From contig BRYA01000204.1 of the NCBI GenBank assembly GCA_030267965.1, positions 1 through 64,000 on the forward strand: 64,000 nucleotides of DNA, in the 5' to 3' direction. A program made the translations under genes and the position numbers. This document shows, in pieces, positions 9,762-21,297 of the stretch (its first letter is position 1; each line of letters opens with the position of its first letter). The stretch is from Triparma columacea (Eukaryota; Sar; Bolidophyceae; Parmales; Triparmaceae). Under the pieces are notes generated by a model. It had not been told where the DNA came from, made no database searches, and worked only from the letters and a program-made list of their open reading frames with translations.

Positions 9762-11568
9762 TTATGCGACGACAAAATTGCAGTTACCGAGCTTATCGAT
9801 GCACCTTGGTGCTCCATATGTGCTCTGCTGCAGGCACCCCCAGCTCTCCTTCGCCTTGCGGTCCAAGCCAGTGAAGAGCTGGTCAATCTCATTGTCGTAT
9901 ATTTCCCTGTTCTTCTTGCTTCGAAGGAATTCAAGTACTTTGGCAGCTCTTTCGTAGATGGCGACCTGATCGTCTATCCTGGGTTCAACGAGCAAATTCT
10001 TTAGGAAGGGTGAAGATTCGTATATGCTGCTCGTATCGCTTGAAATTACTGGGACCCCGAAGGCGAGGCTATGCGAGAGGGTGGAGCGACGGAGGGTTAG
10101 TATATGGAGAGATTTGGGGTAGATGAGCTTGACAAGGGTTCTGTTTGCAGTTTTTTCTGTCCTCATCCCCAGACCCCTGGCGCACCTGTTCAGCACCACG
10201 TTGGGAACGGCGTCGGAGGCAGACACGTATAGGTTGATGTCCATTCTGCTAAGAGCTGAGTTGAATTCCTTGGTCGTGACATAGCCGATCTCGTTAAACT
10301 TTCCTCTGCACATCCTCAAATGCCACTCTGATGCCACCTGCTCTCGGCTGAAACCTTCTACGACGTCAAGTGTGTTGAGGTAAATGTTGGCGTTGTCGAA
10401 GAGGCAAGCTGCTCCAGCCTGTGGGAAGAAGTTCTTGACGGAAAGTCTGGTGGACGTTCCGAGGATCCCGACGTTGAGTGGGGACGGTTCTGGTCCCTTG
10501 CCACCCTTTCTCAGGTCGCTCGAGAGAACATCTAGGCTCCTCTTTTCTCTCTCTTCCTCAAAGGTCGGCCATACTGCGCACGATGGCACTCCAAGACGAG
10601 TTGCGTACTCAGCTTGATCTGGTTCGATGAAAGTGAGGAATACCTCACCGTTTTTTGAGCTCTCCATTGCCCTCCCTAGCAACATTGATTCCGACGGTGC
10701 TGTATTGTGTACTGAGATCCCACTGTGGTACGTAACCGAAAGGAAAATGCCCGTGCCAGTATAGTTTGAGGTCTCCTAGAATTGGGGGGGGGGGTATGTA
10801 TGAGAGGGGTTGGCTTGGCATGGCCGTCCGCACGCACCACTCCAATGCCTCTCACCTGCTTGTTCTTCAGCAACTTTCCGAATTCGAGCACGCCCGGAAC
10901 AATGCCTTGCACGTGAAGAGAGCGAACCTGCGATGAACGTTGTTGGTGATTACTGAGGTGATTGTGATATTCATGAACGTACTCTGCTGCACAGCGCCAC
11001 TCTCACCTTCAATTTCTGCAGCGCCTCGTAGAAGCTGTCCTTTTCAGCGAGCAGGGTCGTGTCCCCAAACATTATGATGGGGATGTTGGTGTGGTTGCTG
11101 ATCTTGAGGGTCATCTCACGAATGCCAAGCCAGTTCTGGTGGCAGCCGAGGACTGCGAGGGGGGGAGCAAGGGAGTAAGAGAGGGTTGGGGTGAGGGGGT
11201 TCTGTAGCGACGACAGCCAGCCCCTGTAGCGCAACGACATCCAGCTCGTTAACACTACCTCTCAACAACACGTTTTGTTCACCGCTTCGCTTGCCATAAC
11301 TCCGCTCACCTTGATGGTCTGCCGCCACCAGCTGCCTGAAGAATTCAACAGGATCGCTTGGAATCGTGGCGGTGCCCTTGAATGCGTACTCCGCTCTGAT
11401 CACCGACTCCCTTAGATTTGGAAGGCCCACATCATTGGCGTTATGGGCAAAGAGAACTAGCACAAACTGCACGAAACCACAAACAAAAATGAGGCTCCCA
11501 AAGCGAAACGTGAACGAGCTTACGTTGGATTTGCGATGCGTTGCTGACGTGTCGTTACAATCATGCAT
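9762..11568 (-). CDS. Type II membrane glycosyltransferase (GT4-like)
   Basis: Four exons, read from high to low coordinates: 11568-11310, 11152-11007, 10927-10856, 10775-9762. All junction phases agree, giving 496 residues. The N-terminus is short and cytosolic, followed by one membrane anchor (about residues 24-42, LIFVCGFVQFVLVLFA). The C-terminal lobe has the shape of a family-1/GT4 glycosyltransferase: INLYVSASDAVPNVVLN, then HSLAFGVPVISSDTSS with ES (typical acceptor of the nucleotide sugar), and a final segment resembling group-1 transferases. Expected location is Golgi/ER lumen, modifying glycoproteins or glycolipids; donor and acceptor are not predictable. It ends 31 bp from the convergent cyclophilin gene. 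Intron 1 begins with a GTGAGCGG...AGCGAAGCGG segment of the TTCGC-rich kind seen elsewhere. Confidence 0.75.
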
Positions 11569-11948
11569 CTAGATCCGTCCTTGTTCCGCCAAAAAGGCTG
11601 AATAATGAGAGATTCAGTGCTTCTAAAACAAAGGTCGAGTCGAGAGCTAATGTTTTATTTTATTGTTCCTGGTGGGTCCGTGCAGATTCACCTGTGCAAG
11701 AAGCTGTATGTGTTGATTGGTGAGTTGTTGATGCGTTGTTCTTTCTTTGAGATATCGGCAAACTAGACGTCAAAGGGTGTTTTTGAAAACAAATTGAAAC
11801 CAGAAACAGAAATTATTTGGGTTCTAGTTTTGTAGTGGTCTTTTTGAGACTGCTATACTATGATGGTATTTTGTTATTTATCACCGAGAGTAAGGATGTA
11901 AACGAAAAATGTAAGGCCCTCATTCAACAACAACGTTCACCCTTTTCA
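11569..11948. other. Intergenic spacer
   Basis: 380 bp between the glycosyltransferase start (11568) and the transporter stop (11949), both minus strand. It holds the glycosyltransferase promoter and the transporter 3' flank. It is A/T-richer than the genes beside it. No gene or repeat is visible. Confidence 0.5.
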
Positions 11949-14900
11949 TCAGGACACATTCCATAACCCATCTCTCTTCAATTTTGCGATCTCCCACCTC
12001 CACCTGCCGAACCCAGCAACCACAAGGAACGCTACGCTCCCTAGCCAAATGATTGCGAGGTTTGCAAACGTCCCGTCAACCGCCAGAATAGCCACAGTAA
12101 ACAGCCACAGTATGACCTGCATTGGGAAGCCGAACTTCAGAAAGTCTATGTACTTATAGCCTCCCGGTCCGTACACCATTAGGTTCGTCTGGTAACCAAA
12201 GGGGCTCATGAAGCTGGCGCTCGCGCTCAGCATCACGCAGTAGCTCATCTGGATCGGGTCTACGTCCGCCTGGGTCGCCACGTCGATGGCGATGGGGAAT
12301 ATGAGGGCCGCTGCCGCGTTGTTCGTCACCACGTTGCTGATCAAGAACGTGGCCAGGTAGATCATCGCAAACGTCCCCGCGGCGCCGATGCCCAGGCTCG
12401 TTCCGACAGATGCTAGCCCGGTTGCGACCCCTCCTGCGACGCCGCTGTTGACTAGGGCTCTTCCTATCCCGAACGCTCCCGCAATAGTGACGTAAATTTC
12501 CCAGTTGATTGAGTCCCTCACCTCCTGTTGGGTGAGAATGCCCCAGACGACCATGCCGAAGGCAGCAACGAGCGCTGTTTCGAGGAGGGTGCATACTCCA
12601 GCTGTGTAAACCGCGAGCATTGCTACCGCGAGGAAGAGGGAAGGGATGAGGAGCTTCAGTCTCGGGGGGGTGCTGTCGTCGAGCTCATTGAGGAGGGCGA
12701 AGCACCTCGTGTTGTCCTTGTTGTCCTTGATGAAGTCCACCCCGGCCTCAAGGAGGAGCACGTCTCCGGCTTGGAGGACGATGCTCCCCGGGTTCTCCTT
12801 CACCCTCGTCCCCTCCCTGTGGACCGCAATCACAGCGCAATTGAACCTGCTCCTGAATCGAATTTCCTGCGAGAAGGGGAGCGAGAGAGGAGCGGGGGGT
12901 GGGTTGGCTACACTGGAAACGAAGCGACGACAAGGCGCCCCTTTCGACCCACTAGTACAGGCCACGACAACGAGCCTCAAGGCGGGAACCACTTCCAGTA
13001 TACCCTCTTCCTTCATCACTCTCACCTTGATGCTCTTGCCCACCAGTGGCCCCTTCCTCGCAATGACTGCCTGCACGAGCCTCCTGTCCGAGGACCTCCC
13101 CACCTTTGCGATTTGGTTCCCCTCCATCGGCACGAGTCCTGGTATTTTCCTGAGCTCCCCGATGGCCGTTCCCGACCCCGACCACCAGAGGATGTCCCCG
13201 TTCTGGAGGACCTCGTCCAGGCTGATAGTAACGGTTCCCCGAGCCTCTCTCTGCCGGGTCTGCCCGTTCGCGTGGGGTGGGGGGGGGGGTCCTATCTGGT
13301 CGTCGTCGTTGCCGATGCCGTTGCCGATGTCGCCGCCGCCCCCGCCTCCCTCCCCGTCTGCCACGGGCCTCTCGATCGAGAAGAGGTGCACGCCTGGGAG
13401 CTTGCTTATCCCAGACTGCTCCATGGTCTTACCCGCCAGCTTGCTACCCTTGGCCACGACCATGGCGGAGAGGAACTCCTGGCCCACGAAGGTTCCCAGG
13501 ATGTCCCCGGCCTCGTCGTCGTCGTGGAATTCAATGGGCGTCTCGACGAGGAGGTCGCGGACAAGATCTTCGACGATTGCCCTATTGGCCTCGAGGTCGG
13601 CCATCGACTTGTTCAAGTCCGCGTAAGGTTTTGGGCTGGACAGCGAGGCTTCGTCGAGGTCGACCATTTCCTGGGATACCTCGTCGCCGCCGATGAAGAA
13701 ACCTGGGCCCTCCTGGGAAGTGGCGGAGGCGGCGGCGGAGGCGGGGGAGGGGTCTCGGGAGGAAGGGGCGGGGAGGGGAGCGGGGGAGGAAATTGATGAT
13801 ACGCTGGTATCTCCGTCGTTGGCAGCGAGTTCGTTGTTTGATGCCAAGGGGGAGGGTGATCTGAATATCCTCGTAATTCTCCTCCTGATATTGTTCCCCT
13901 GTCCCCCCCCCCCCTTGTTCCCCATGAGAGTGTCTGTGCTGCCGCTCCTGCTTAGCTTCCCCCCCCCCTCCTTCCTGAACTCCTCCATGGCCTCCTGGTA
14001 CTCGCGGGTTACTAGGGGAGAGTCGTCACCAACCTGGAGGAGGAGCACGTCGTTCTTCTCGAACCTGACGTCACGGAGGGTCCCGCCTAGGGCTCCTAAG
14101 GGTGGACGTTTGGGTGAGAAAGGTGAGTCATCTCCGGGTGCTCGACCAAAAGGCGAGAAGGCGACGAGCGCTAATCGTTTTGCTCATCTGTCCCAAAACT
14201 CACCTCCCCCCCTCTTGACTGCGACAATGGCTGCTCTGAAGCAGACCCTAAACTTCGCCTCCTTCGCCGTCTTCCCAATAAGCGTGCTATCCCCCGGTAC
14301 CCTAGTTCTCACGACCCTCAGTCCCTTCTGTTTAATCGCCTCGCTCCCCCCCTCCGTCTCAAGCAACGCGTTCAGCACGCTCCATATCTCCTCAACGTCC
14401 CCCTCGTCCACCCCGTATCTCAGCCTCCTCTCCCTGCGGAGTGCACCCCCGACTTCGCACCTCCATATGCTGACGCTCCTTAGGCCCACGACATTAGCCT
14501 CCGTCCTGAGGGCCTGAAGAGACAGCCTGTTAAGACCCTTACTAATATCGTGGAGGAGGCCAGGCCTGTCGGGGGCGTTTATACCTATAAGAATAACGTT
14601 CTTCTTGCTCGTCGTAGGGTCCGGTGCAACGACAACCGTGGCTGGGGCTAGTGAGTTCAGTAGCGTCATACCCGCTGGCGCTGTACCCGACGCGAGGTCG
14701 AAGCTGTTCTGACGAGGCGTCCGAACCCCGCTAGGCGTCCTATCCCCCCCCCCACCCGTTGCCTCCCCGCCGTTTCCTGCGCTCCCCGACCTGCTTCTCT
14801 TGCCTGTTGGTGATCCCCCCCCCTCTGCCCCTGCTACCCCGACCGAGCTGCTGTGTTTGTCCATCATCTCCCTAAGCTTGTAAATAGCCAGAAGCCTAGT

Positions 14901-16211
14901 GTCGCGGGAGGACGTCATGAACTCCTCCTTCGTGCTCCCATATGTTGCCAGCGATATCGTCTCCCCCAATCGCGGTAACTTCTCACCGTTCATTTTTTCT
15001 GACGAGGAGTCAACTGAACAGTCCTCCTCGATAACCCTCTCCAACAGTTCACCCCCCGCCGGCCCTGCAGTCCATGTTCCGGCTGCGTTCTCTTCGTTCT
15101 CATCATTCTCGTTCGTGATAGCTTCGAGTCCATGTTCCTCGCAGACCCTACCGAAGTCGTCGAACTTGCCACTGAAGTATAGCAGGTCGCCTGCAGATAG
15201 GACCATGTCAGGACCGACAGCACGGGTGGTGGAGCCGGAGTCAAAGTCCTGAACGCTTACAAGGAACATACCGGGAAGTCCCCTCATACCGCTAAGCGTG
15301 TGGAGGGTGGTCGGTGTGTGAGTATTAATTAGCCCTTCTGCTGTTTCTTTAGGTCGTTTTCGTCTTGTTTTTGCTTTATTTCCCTTCCCGGCTCACCTCT
15401 CCTTGACTGTCTTCCCTGCGACAGGGCTCCACTTAAGTACCTTCGCTCTGACCAACAAATCGTCGTCCTGGGTTCCCCCTTGTCCCTCCGTCTGCTGTTT
15501 GTTTGGTAGTAGTAGTGTAGAGAAGCACACGATATACGCCATGCCTATAAACACGATAGGGACTCCGTACTTGCCTAGGTCGAAGAGTCCAATGGTGGGG
15601 GGGGAGTCGCAGTACTGCTGGTTCACACTGTTCTGGTACTTGGGGAGGCAGAAGTCAACCTCACGGAGCAAGCCCTCGACGACGAGGTTCGTGCTGGTCC
15701 CTATGAGGGTGCAAGTGCCCCCGAGGATACTGGCGAAACTGAGGGGTATCAGGAGCTGGCTTATGCTGACCTTTATCGCCTTACCCCACCTCTGGACTAT
15801 GGGTATCATTACCATTACGACAGGGGTGTTGTTGAGGAAGGCGGATATCACGGCTATGGGGAGCATGAGCTTGAGCTGGGCACCTACCAGGGTGCGGGGG
15901 CGACCCAAAGCCTTGCTCATGTACCAATCCAAGCCCCCGGTCCTGCTGATTCCCCCAGCGACGACAAAGAGGACCATTACTGTTAGGAGACCCTCGTTAC
16001 TGAAGCCAAGGGTGCCTTGTGTGACGGTGACAATGTTGGCGACCATGCAGAGAGTCAATGCGAACATCATCACAAGGTCTGCTCCGACCTTGTCTGAAAC
16101 TAGCATTACAAACATTATGAAGAGGACAAAACACATCCATCCTATTGTGAAGGAGGATTGTGGTCTGGGAGATTCTGAGGTTGCGACTGAGTTGAGTATG
16201 CGGTTGGACAT
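11949..16211 (-). CDS. SLC13/DASS (SAC1-like) anion transporter with RCK_C and ACT domains
   Basis: Exons 16211-15397, 15291-14204, 14095-13026 and 12866-11949 give 1296 residues. The last intron (12867-13025, GTGAGAGTG...CTCGCAG) has length divisible by three and leaves the frame open, but removing it restores GKSIK-EIRFRSRF across an RCK_C domain. Half one (about 22-255) has DASS membrane segments with AFLNNTPVVMVMIP and GTSTNLVVEGLL. Half two (C-terminal) has SNVVTNNAAAALIFPIAI. Between them lie about four RCK_C (TrkA-C) domains, the first starting GKTVKESGMRGLPGMFLV, as in algal SAC1/SLT sulfate transporters. A segment near residue 500-590 (ILIGINAPDRPGLLHDISKG, then RTEANVVG) is a clear ACT ligand-binding domain, which I do not know from this family. 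Probable role: Na+-coupled sulfate or dicarboxylate uptake at a membrane, gated by a small ligand (inference). Confidence 0.85.
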
Positions 16212-16492
16212 ATTTGGCTAACTATTTGGGTAGAGGTGATTGGTGTGGGGCCGAGGAGTAGTGTATTGTTGTATTTTGAGTGTATTTGAAGCACTTTATG
16301 TCAACTATTTGTGCGTATTTGTAAATATGATGTGTATTTTGATGTTAGAAATGTATTTGCGGTATAAAATACGTCTTTTTGAAGAAATAAATAAGTGAGG
16401 GAAGGCAGGGAGAGATTCTGAGAAGAAAGAGCAGCTCGGATCCAAGATTCTGAACGCAAAAGTTGTCTGAAAGAAAGTGAAAAAAGAGCTTT

Positions 16493-17785
16493 ATGGGAAC
16501 ATGTATGAGCAATTCAACAACAACTACTACAACATCATCGCCAAAATACGAAAAAGGAAGTGAAAAAGAAGCCGAAATAGCAGTTGAAAAAGACAAAAAT
16601 GCAACCACTGACACCACCACTTGGCCTCCTCACTCAACTACCATTACTGCTGATGTTAGCCCTAAACAACTTCATAACGATCATCAATTCAATAATGAGA
16701 CTCATATACATAATGATTGTGACAATGATACTAAATCTACTAATCACAATGTACATAATAGGGAAAACCAGGACAACGAGAATGAGACTATACCACAGTC
16801 AATATCACAATCAGAAGATACTCACAACATTACTGCTGCTTTTAATGATGATGCTATGTTTCCCGATAACCTCAGTGACATTGACCACATCAACAATGAA
16901 GACGTTATCACAGATGTAATGAAAGACTCAATAGCACCAAGCAGCAACGATCCATTCTCCAACTTCTCAGGAGACAACGACTTTGACTCCTTCAACGACG
17001 CCTTCGACTCCTTAGAAGACGCCTTCAACGACGCCTACAACGAACAACAACAGACTCAACCCCCTCCTCATGTCGTGTCCCCTCACACTGCCTCCTCCAC
17101 ACCTGCCAACAAGCACTTCAAGACAATCTCCACCACCACCACCACAACCACAACAACCAAGCACATCCCCGTCGACATAATGTCCTTCCTCCACCCTTCC
17201 GCTTCCCCTCTTAATCTCCCCTCCCCCACCTCCCAGCATCAGCACACCTCATCAACCTCCCGTTACGCAACCAACGGTTCCTGGCGTTCCTACACGATAA
17301 ACTCCATCCCCTGCGGGCGTCCCCCCTCAATGCTTCACCTACCACCCGGTTCGTATTGGTTGGATACTACGTCCGGGTTCTACGGCTCGGTTGGTGGCCC
17401 TACACTCGGTATACTTGTTGTTAAGGACATCCCACCAAACCCTCATCCTAGGTTGGATGAATTCTGCAGCACGCAGAGGGGTCAAGACGGGACGTACCTA
17501 TGCACTGAAGTTAAGGTCAACGGGAGGTACTTACATAGGGAGGACTTGAAAAGAGTACCAGGGTTCATGAGGGTGAAAGGTGCGAGTTGGTACGTCAATA
17601 AAGACCTCGCCGTTTACAGTGAGGTGGGGGGGGATAGGAAAGGTAGGATCGAGGTTGGGAGTGGTAAAGGGGAGGGGTTTAAGGGGGAAAGCATGGGGTG
17701 GGGTGACCTCGTTTGGGGAAGCTTGGAGGAGGATGAATGGCATGAAGAGGTGGAAGAGGTGGAGGAGGGACTAGGGGGGACATAA
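16493..17785 (+). CDS. Predicted N-myristoylated protein with XLG-like domain
   Basis: Single exon, 430 residues. The start MGTCMSNS matches an N-myristoylation signal (Gly2, Ser6) with Cys4 available for palmitoylation, so membrane attachment is likely. Residues about 10-260 are low complexity (Thr, Asn, His, Asp runs), probably disordered, with an acidic repeat around FDSFNDAFDSLEDAFNDAY. The conserved C-terminal part runs PPGSYWLDTTSGFYG, GGPTLGILV, VKVNGRYLHREDLKRV, WYVNKDLAVYSEVGG. This order (G.YW.D..SG..G..GGP, then VNGR, then W.N.DG.Y) resembles the region preceding the G-alpha domain of plant extra-large G proteins, and stand-alone proteins in algae and bacteria. No G-alpha domain follows. 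The family match is from memory and is inference. The gene is divergent from the SLC13 gene, 281 bp away. Confidence 0.65.
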   Translation: MGTCMSNSTTTTTTSSPKYEKGSEKEAEIAVEKDKNATTDTTTWPPHSTTITADVSPKQLHNDHQFNNETHIHNDCDNDTKSTNHNVHNRENQDNENETIPQSISQSEDTHNITAAFNDDAMFPDNLSDIDHINNEDVITDVMKDSIAPSSNDPFSNFSGDNDFDSFNDAFDSLEDAFNDAYNEQQQTQPPPHVVSPHTASSTPANKHFKTISTTTTTTTTTKHIPVDIMSFLHPSASPLNLPSPTSQHQHTSSTSRYATNGSWRSYTINSIPCGRPPSMLHLPPGSYWLDTTSGFYGSVGGPTLGILVVKDIPPNPHPRLDEFCSTQRGQDGTYLCTEVKVNGRYLHREDLKRVPGFMRVKGASWYVNKDLAVYSEVGGDRKGRIEVGSGKGEGFKGESMGWGDLVWGSLEEDEWHEEVEEVEEGLGGT

Positions 17786-17941
17786 GGGGAGGTTTGAAAG
17801 AGGGGGGGGGGGAATGCAAGACGAACGTAAGATGAGCACAAGACAAAAGCTGAAAGCTTCATGCTTCACAGACTTTCCACTCTCGCTTATGCACGTTTTT
17901 AACGAAAACAAATAATGCCTACTTCATTAAAACGCTCGCCC

Positions 17942-20900
17942 TCATAATCTCGTCCCTTGGTCGATGTTCATTGGCCCTCCCCTTCTCTCGATTTCCTCTC
18001 CCAAATTCGGCCCCGTTCTCCTAACCCTAAGTAGGCTCTCCAGCAGTGCCTCTGGTAGTAAATCCTTCCTCGTGATAATCCCCACCACCTGGTTATTATG
18101 GTTGCACACGCACAGATGCCTCAAACCTAAAGTCCGGAATAGCCTGTATGTACGCTGGATCGAGGCGGTCTCGTTTATGGTATACGCGGCGGTGTTGGCG
18201 TAGGGGCGGAGGTCGACGAAGCAGCTACGGTCGGACGGCTCGAGGACGCAATCTGCTACCGTGGGGTACCTGGGAAAGGGGGAGGGGGGGAGGGGGGGGA
18301 GGGTTGGTGGGGGGGGGGGTGGAACTTTATATATCTATCATCATTTGCCTATCTATCATCATTCGCCTATCTATCATCATAAGCCTATCTATCATCATTA
18401 GCCTATCTATCATCATTAGCCTATCTATCATCATTAGCCTATGGGTGAAAAAAAGCTCACCTTGGATATACGCTCTCCATGTCCTTCCAGCTCATGAGTG
18501 GTCCCACCCTCCTCGGTCCCATTTCCGGTTCTCCCCCTCCCTTCCCCTTCTTCCCCTCTCCCTCCTCCCTCTTGAACGCCCTGTGCTTCAGTAGCGTGCA
18601 GAGCATGTTCCTCCCCGCCGTACCGTACAGCGTCCCGTGCTCGTCGACGATGGGAAAGTTGGAGTGACCGTGCTGGCTGAGGAGGTCGTGGAGGACGCCC
18701 ACGCGCTCGACGGGACGGATGCACTTTACGTCGGCGGACATTACCTGGTTGGCGACGATCTCGTGGTGCTCGGCTAAGATTGGCGGGGGGTGGGGGGGGG
18801 GGAGTAAAGTGACAAAAGAAGAGATTAGCAATAATTAGACGAGATATCGTAACTCCCGTGAGAAGAAGGCGTATCGTAATTCCAGCCCCTTCCCCGCTCC
18901 TCCCTCCCTCACCTATCTCCGGTACGTCCTGGTCCATGAACGGTATCCTCTTCAAGTGTATGTGTATATCGTACAGCCCCTCGTTGAATACGTTCCCCGT
19001 GAACCTCGCCGCCATCAGCGTCAGCATGAGCGGGAGGACGTACTGCATGTCCCCCGTGGCCTCCAGCAGTATGACCGTTAGGCTGATGGTCATCCGAGCC
19101 ATGCCCCCGAGGACGGCTGCGGCGCCCATGAGGGCGTAGGAGCCGGAGTCGGCGAAGGTACCGTGGGTGTGGTCGAGCTTGTGGAGGAGGTGACCGCAGA
19201 GGCGACCGAAGGCAGCGCCGCTAAGGAGGGAGGGGACGAAGAGGCCAGAGGGGACGGCGATGCCGTAGACGATCGTGGCGAGGGAGATGTAGGGGAGGAA
19301 GAAGAGGAAGAGGGCGGCGCTGGAGAAGGTACTGATGTCGTCCTCCCCGGCCTCCCTGAAGTGGAAGAGCTGCTTAATGGCGTCGTCGGCGTCGGTGAAG
19401 ATGAGTGAGGCTACCTCATTGTACTCCTTCCCCTTTTCGCACTTGAAGGGAACGAGTGCCTCGACCAGCTCCTTCTCCTGCTCCGACCAGTCCTCCACGT
19501 CCACTGGGAGCTCCGTGCACCTCCCCCACACCATGGGCATGACGAAGCTGACCGTCGTGACTAGGAAGGAGATGCAGAGGACCTCGAGGAACCTGCGGAG
19601 CTGGCTCTTGTTCACGTGCTTCATCCTCCATATCGTTATCTGCTCGTTCGAGGCGTTGAAGACGGCTCCTATGAGGCCCCCGAGGCAGCCTATTATAACG
19701 AAGAGGAAGAGCTCCCAGATGGAGAAGTTGACGGCCCCAGAGTCAAAGGAGGTGAACTCGCCGAAGGAGAATAGCTTCTCGGTGGAAGCCTGGCCCCACC
19801 AGCTGTCGAGGTTCTTCCACGTGTATAGGGTCAGGAGGGTCATCATGCTGCGGGGGGNNNNNNNNNNNNNNNNNNNNNNNNNNNNNNNNNGGTATAATTT
19901 AGCGTTACTTTAGTGTAAACCCTCCCACGGGTGGGTTAACTTTGTCCCCTCTGGTCCTTTCCCCCCCCTCCCTCACCTGCAGAAGAAGACTCTCCACGTA
20001 AGCTTTGTGCTCCAGTAGCTCGCCCCCTCCTCCAGGGCGAACAGGACTCCCCCTATCGGCGCCGAGAACGCGCTGCACACCCCCGCAGCCGCTCCGCAGG
20101 CAACGAAGTCCCGCTTCTCCCTGTCGTTCCTGAAGTCTTCTATCTTGGTGAAGGAGGTGTCGTAGCCGAACACCGAGGTCTTACCCTGGGACACCGAGGA
20201 GGCCACGACGGCGCCGGAGTGGACCATGGGGCCCTCCTTACCGACGGGGAGACCGGCGGCCACGGAGAAGGTAACGCCGAAGACCTTGCAGAAGAGGGTC
20301 TTGAGCCGGACGATGCGGGGGATGGCGATACCGTTGAGGAAGCACTTAACCTCCGGGATACCGGAGCCCGCAGATACCGGCTCGATGTAGACCATTAGGG
20401 AGGCGATTGATACAAAGAGGGTCTGGTAAAAGAGGAACAGGAAGTAGCCCTTCCCCGTTGTCGCGTCCCCCGTCCTCTCGTCCTGCAGGGCCTCGTAGAC
20501 GTGGTCCCACTTGATCTTGCTAAGGCTCCTCGTAAGCATGTTGCAGAAGTACGCTATGCTACCCTGAATTATCCCCACCACCAGCGTGACCGCCCAACGC
20601 TTCACGGAACGCTTCTTGCCGGTCGTCCACCACTGACCGCGGTTGGAACGATTCACGGAGTGGGTGTGGGAACGCCAGACCTCCGACTCGTCGGGCTCGT
20701 AGTTGTGGGACTCTATTGAAGGGACTGGGACATTTGGGGCGCTGGGTGGGTTGTGTGTTTGTGGAGTGGGTGGTTTAGTGTGTGTGTGTGTGTGTATGTG
20801 TGTGTTATGATAAAATATCAAAGGGCAAATAATCTCCTCGAGATTGTCATTTTTGTCTTGTGGGATGTATGGGAGTATATATCTACATATACACACCCAA

Positions 20901-21117
20901 ATACACACAATACACACACACACACACCCATACCACACACACATACTCACTGATGATGATGACTAGTCTGATGTAAGACACTACCCAATCTTCTTCTAAT
21001 CCTTTTTGGAGGCTTCCCGCTGCGTGATACTCCATTAATCCCTCCACTACTACTTTCGCCACCATTTAATAAGTTGCTCTCGTCATTATGTAATGATGAT
21101 CCATTTCCATTCTGCAT
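17942..21117 (-). CDS. CLC-type chloride/proton exchanger with C-terminal CBS pair
   Basis: Exons 21117-20951, 20741-19977, 19847-18913, 18773-18461 and 18269-17942 join in phase to 835 residues. Family signatures are complete: GSGIPE (about 181-186; Ser at position 182 favours chloride over nitrate), GKEGP with the gating glutamate near 225, SAFSAPIGGVLFALEE with the internal proton glutamate near 293-294, and GIAVPSGLFVPSLLSGA. The C-terminal part has two CBS segments (VMSADVKCIRPVERV and HLCVCNHNNQVVGIITRKDL). The two glutamates indicate a 2Cl-/H+ exchanger of endomembranes rather than a channel. The start exon is less certain: the chosen ATG gives a basic N-terminus (RSGKPPKRIRRRLG) that joins in phase to HAPNVPVPSIESHNYEPDES. 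The intron between exons 2 and 3 contains the assembly gap. The end is convergent with the XLG-like gene. Confidence 0.9.
18332..18439. repeat. 18-bp minisatellite in a CLC intron
   Basis: Six head-to-tail copies of an 18-bp unit TATCTATCATCATTxGCC, the variable base being T, C, A or a two-base change. They sit in the last intron of the CLC gene, close to its 5' splice site on the minus strand. The array is non-coding in the chosen model. It is likely length-polymorphic. Confidence 0.9.
19858..19890. other. Assembly gap (33 N)
   Basis: A run of 33 N between G-rich sequence (CGGGGGG) and GGTATAATTT. It falls within the second intron of the CLC gene, so coding sequence is unaffected in the model. 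The adjoining poly-G/poly-C run probably caused the break. Confidence 0.99.
20742..20950. repeat. TG/CA microsatellites within the first CLC intron
   Basis: The first CLC intron contains a TGTGTG run at about 20777-20807 and a CACACA-rich run at about 20884-20942. On one strand these are inverted with respect to each other, so the transcript could form a GU/CA hairpin across the intron. No gene content. Confidence 0.8.
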
Positions 21118-21297
21118 TGCGTTAATTGTTTCAAATTCTGGAATAATATGGGGAAATGAAAATGAATCTGAAAAAGGGCAAAACCAAGGCAGACCAAAGA
21201 CTTGCCAAAGAACAAGGTCCTGGATTGGGATTCACCATTTAAGTGAGTCAAGTGAGGAAGAAGTGAAAGAGAAGACGATTGATTCAAAAACAAAGAC

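Noticed and set aside
12528..13796. Long plus-strand frames (422 and 326 codons) opposite the SLC13 gene
   Set aside because: They are antisense shadows of GC-rich coding exons. The minus strand carries the recognisable transporter domains and consistent splice sites.
15403..16221. 272-codon plus-strand frame opposite SLC13 exon 1
   Set aside because: It mirrors a membrane-protein exon of the same length. No domain is seen and the codon pattern is that of the antisense.
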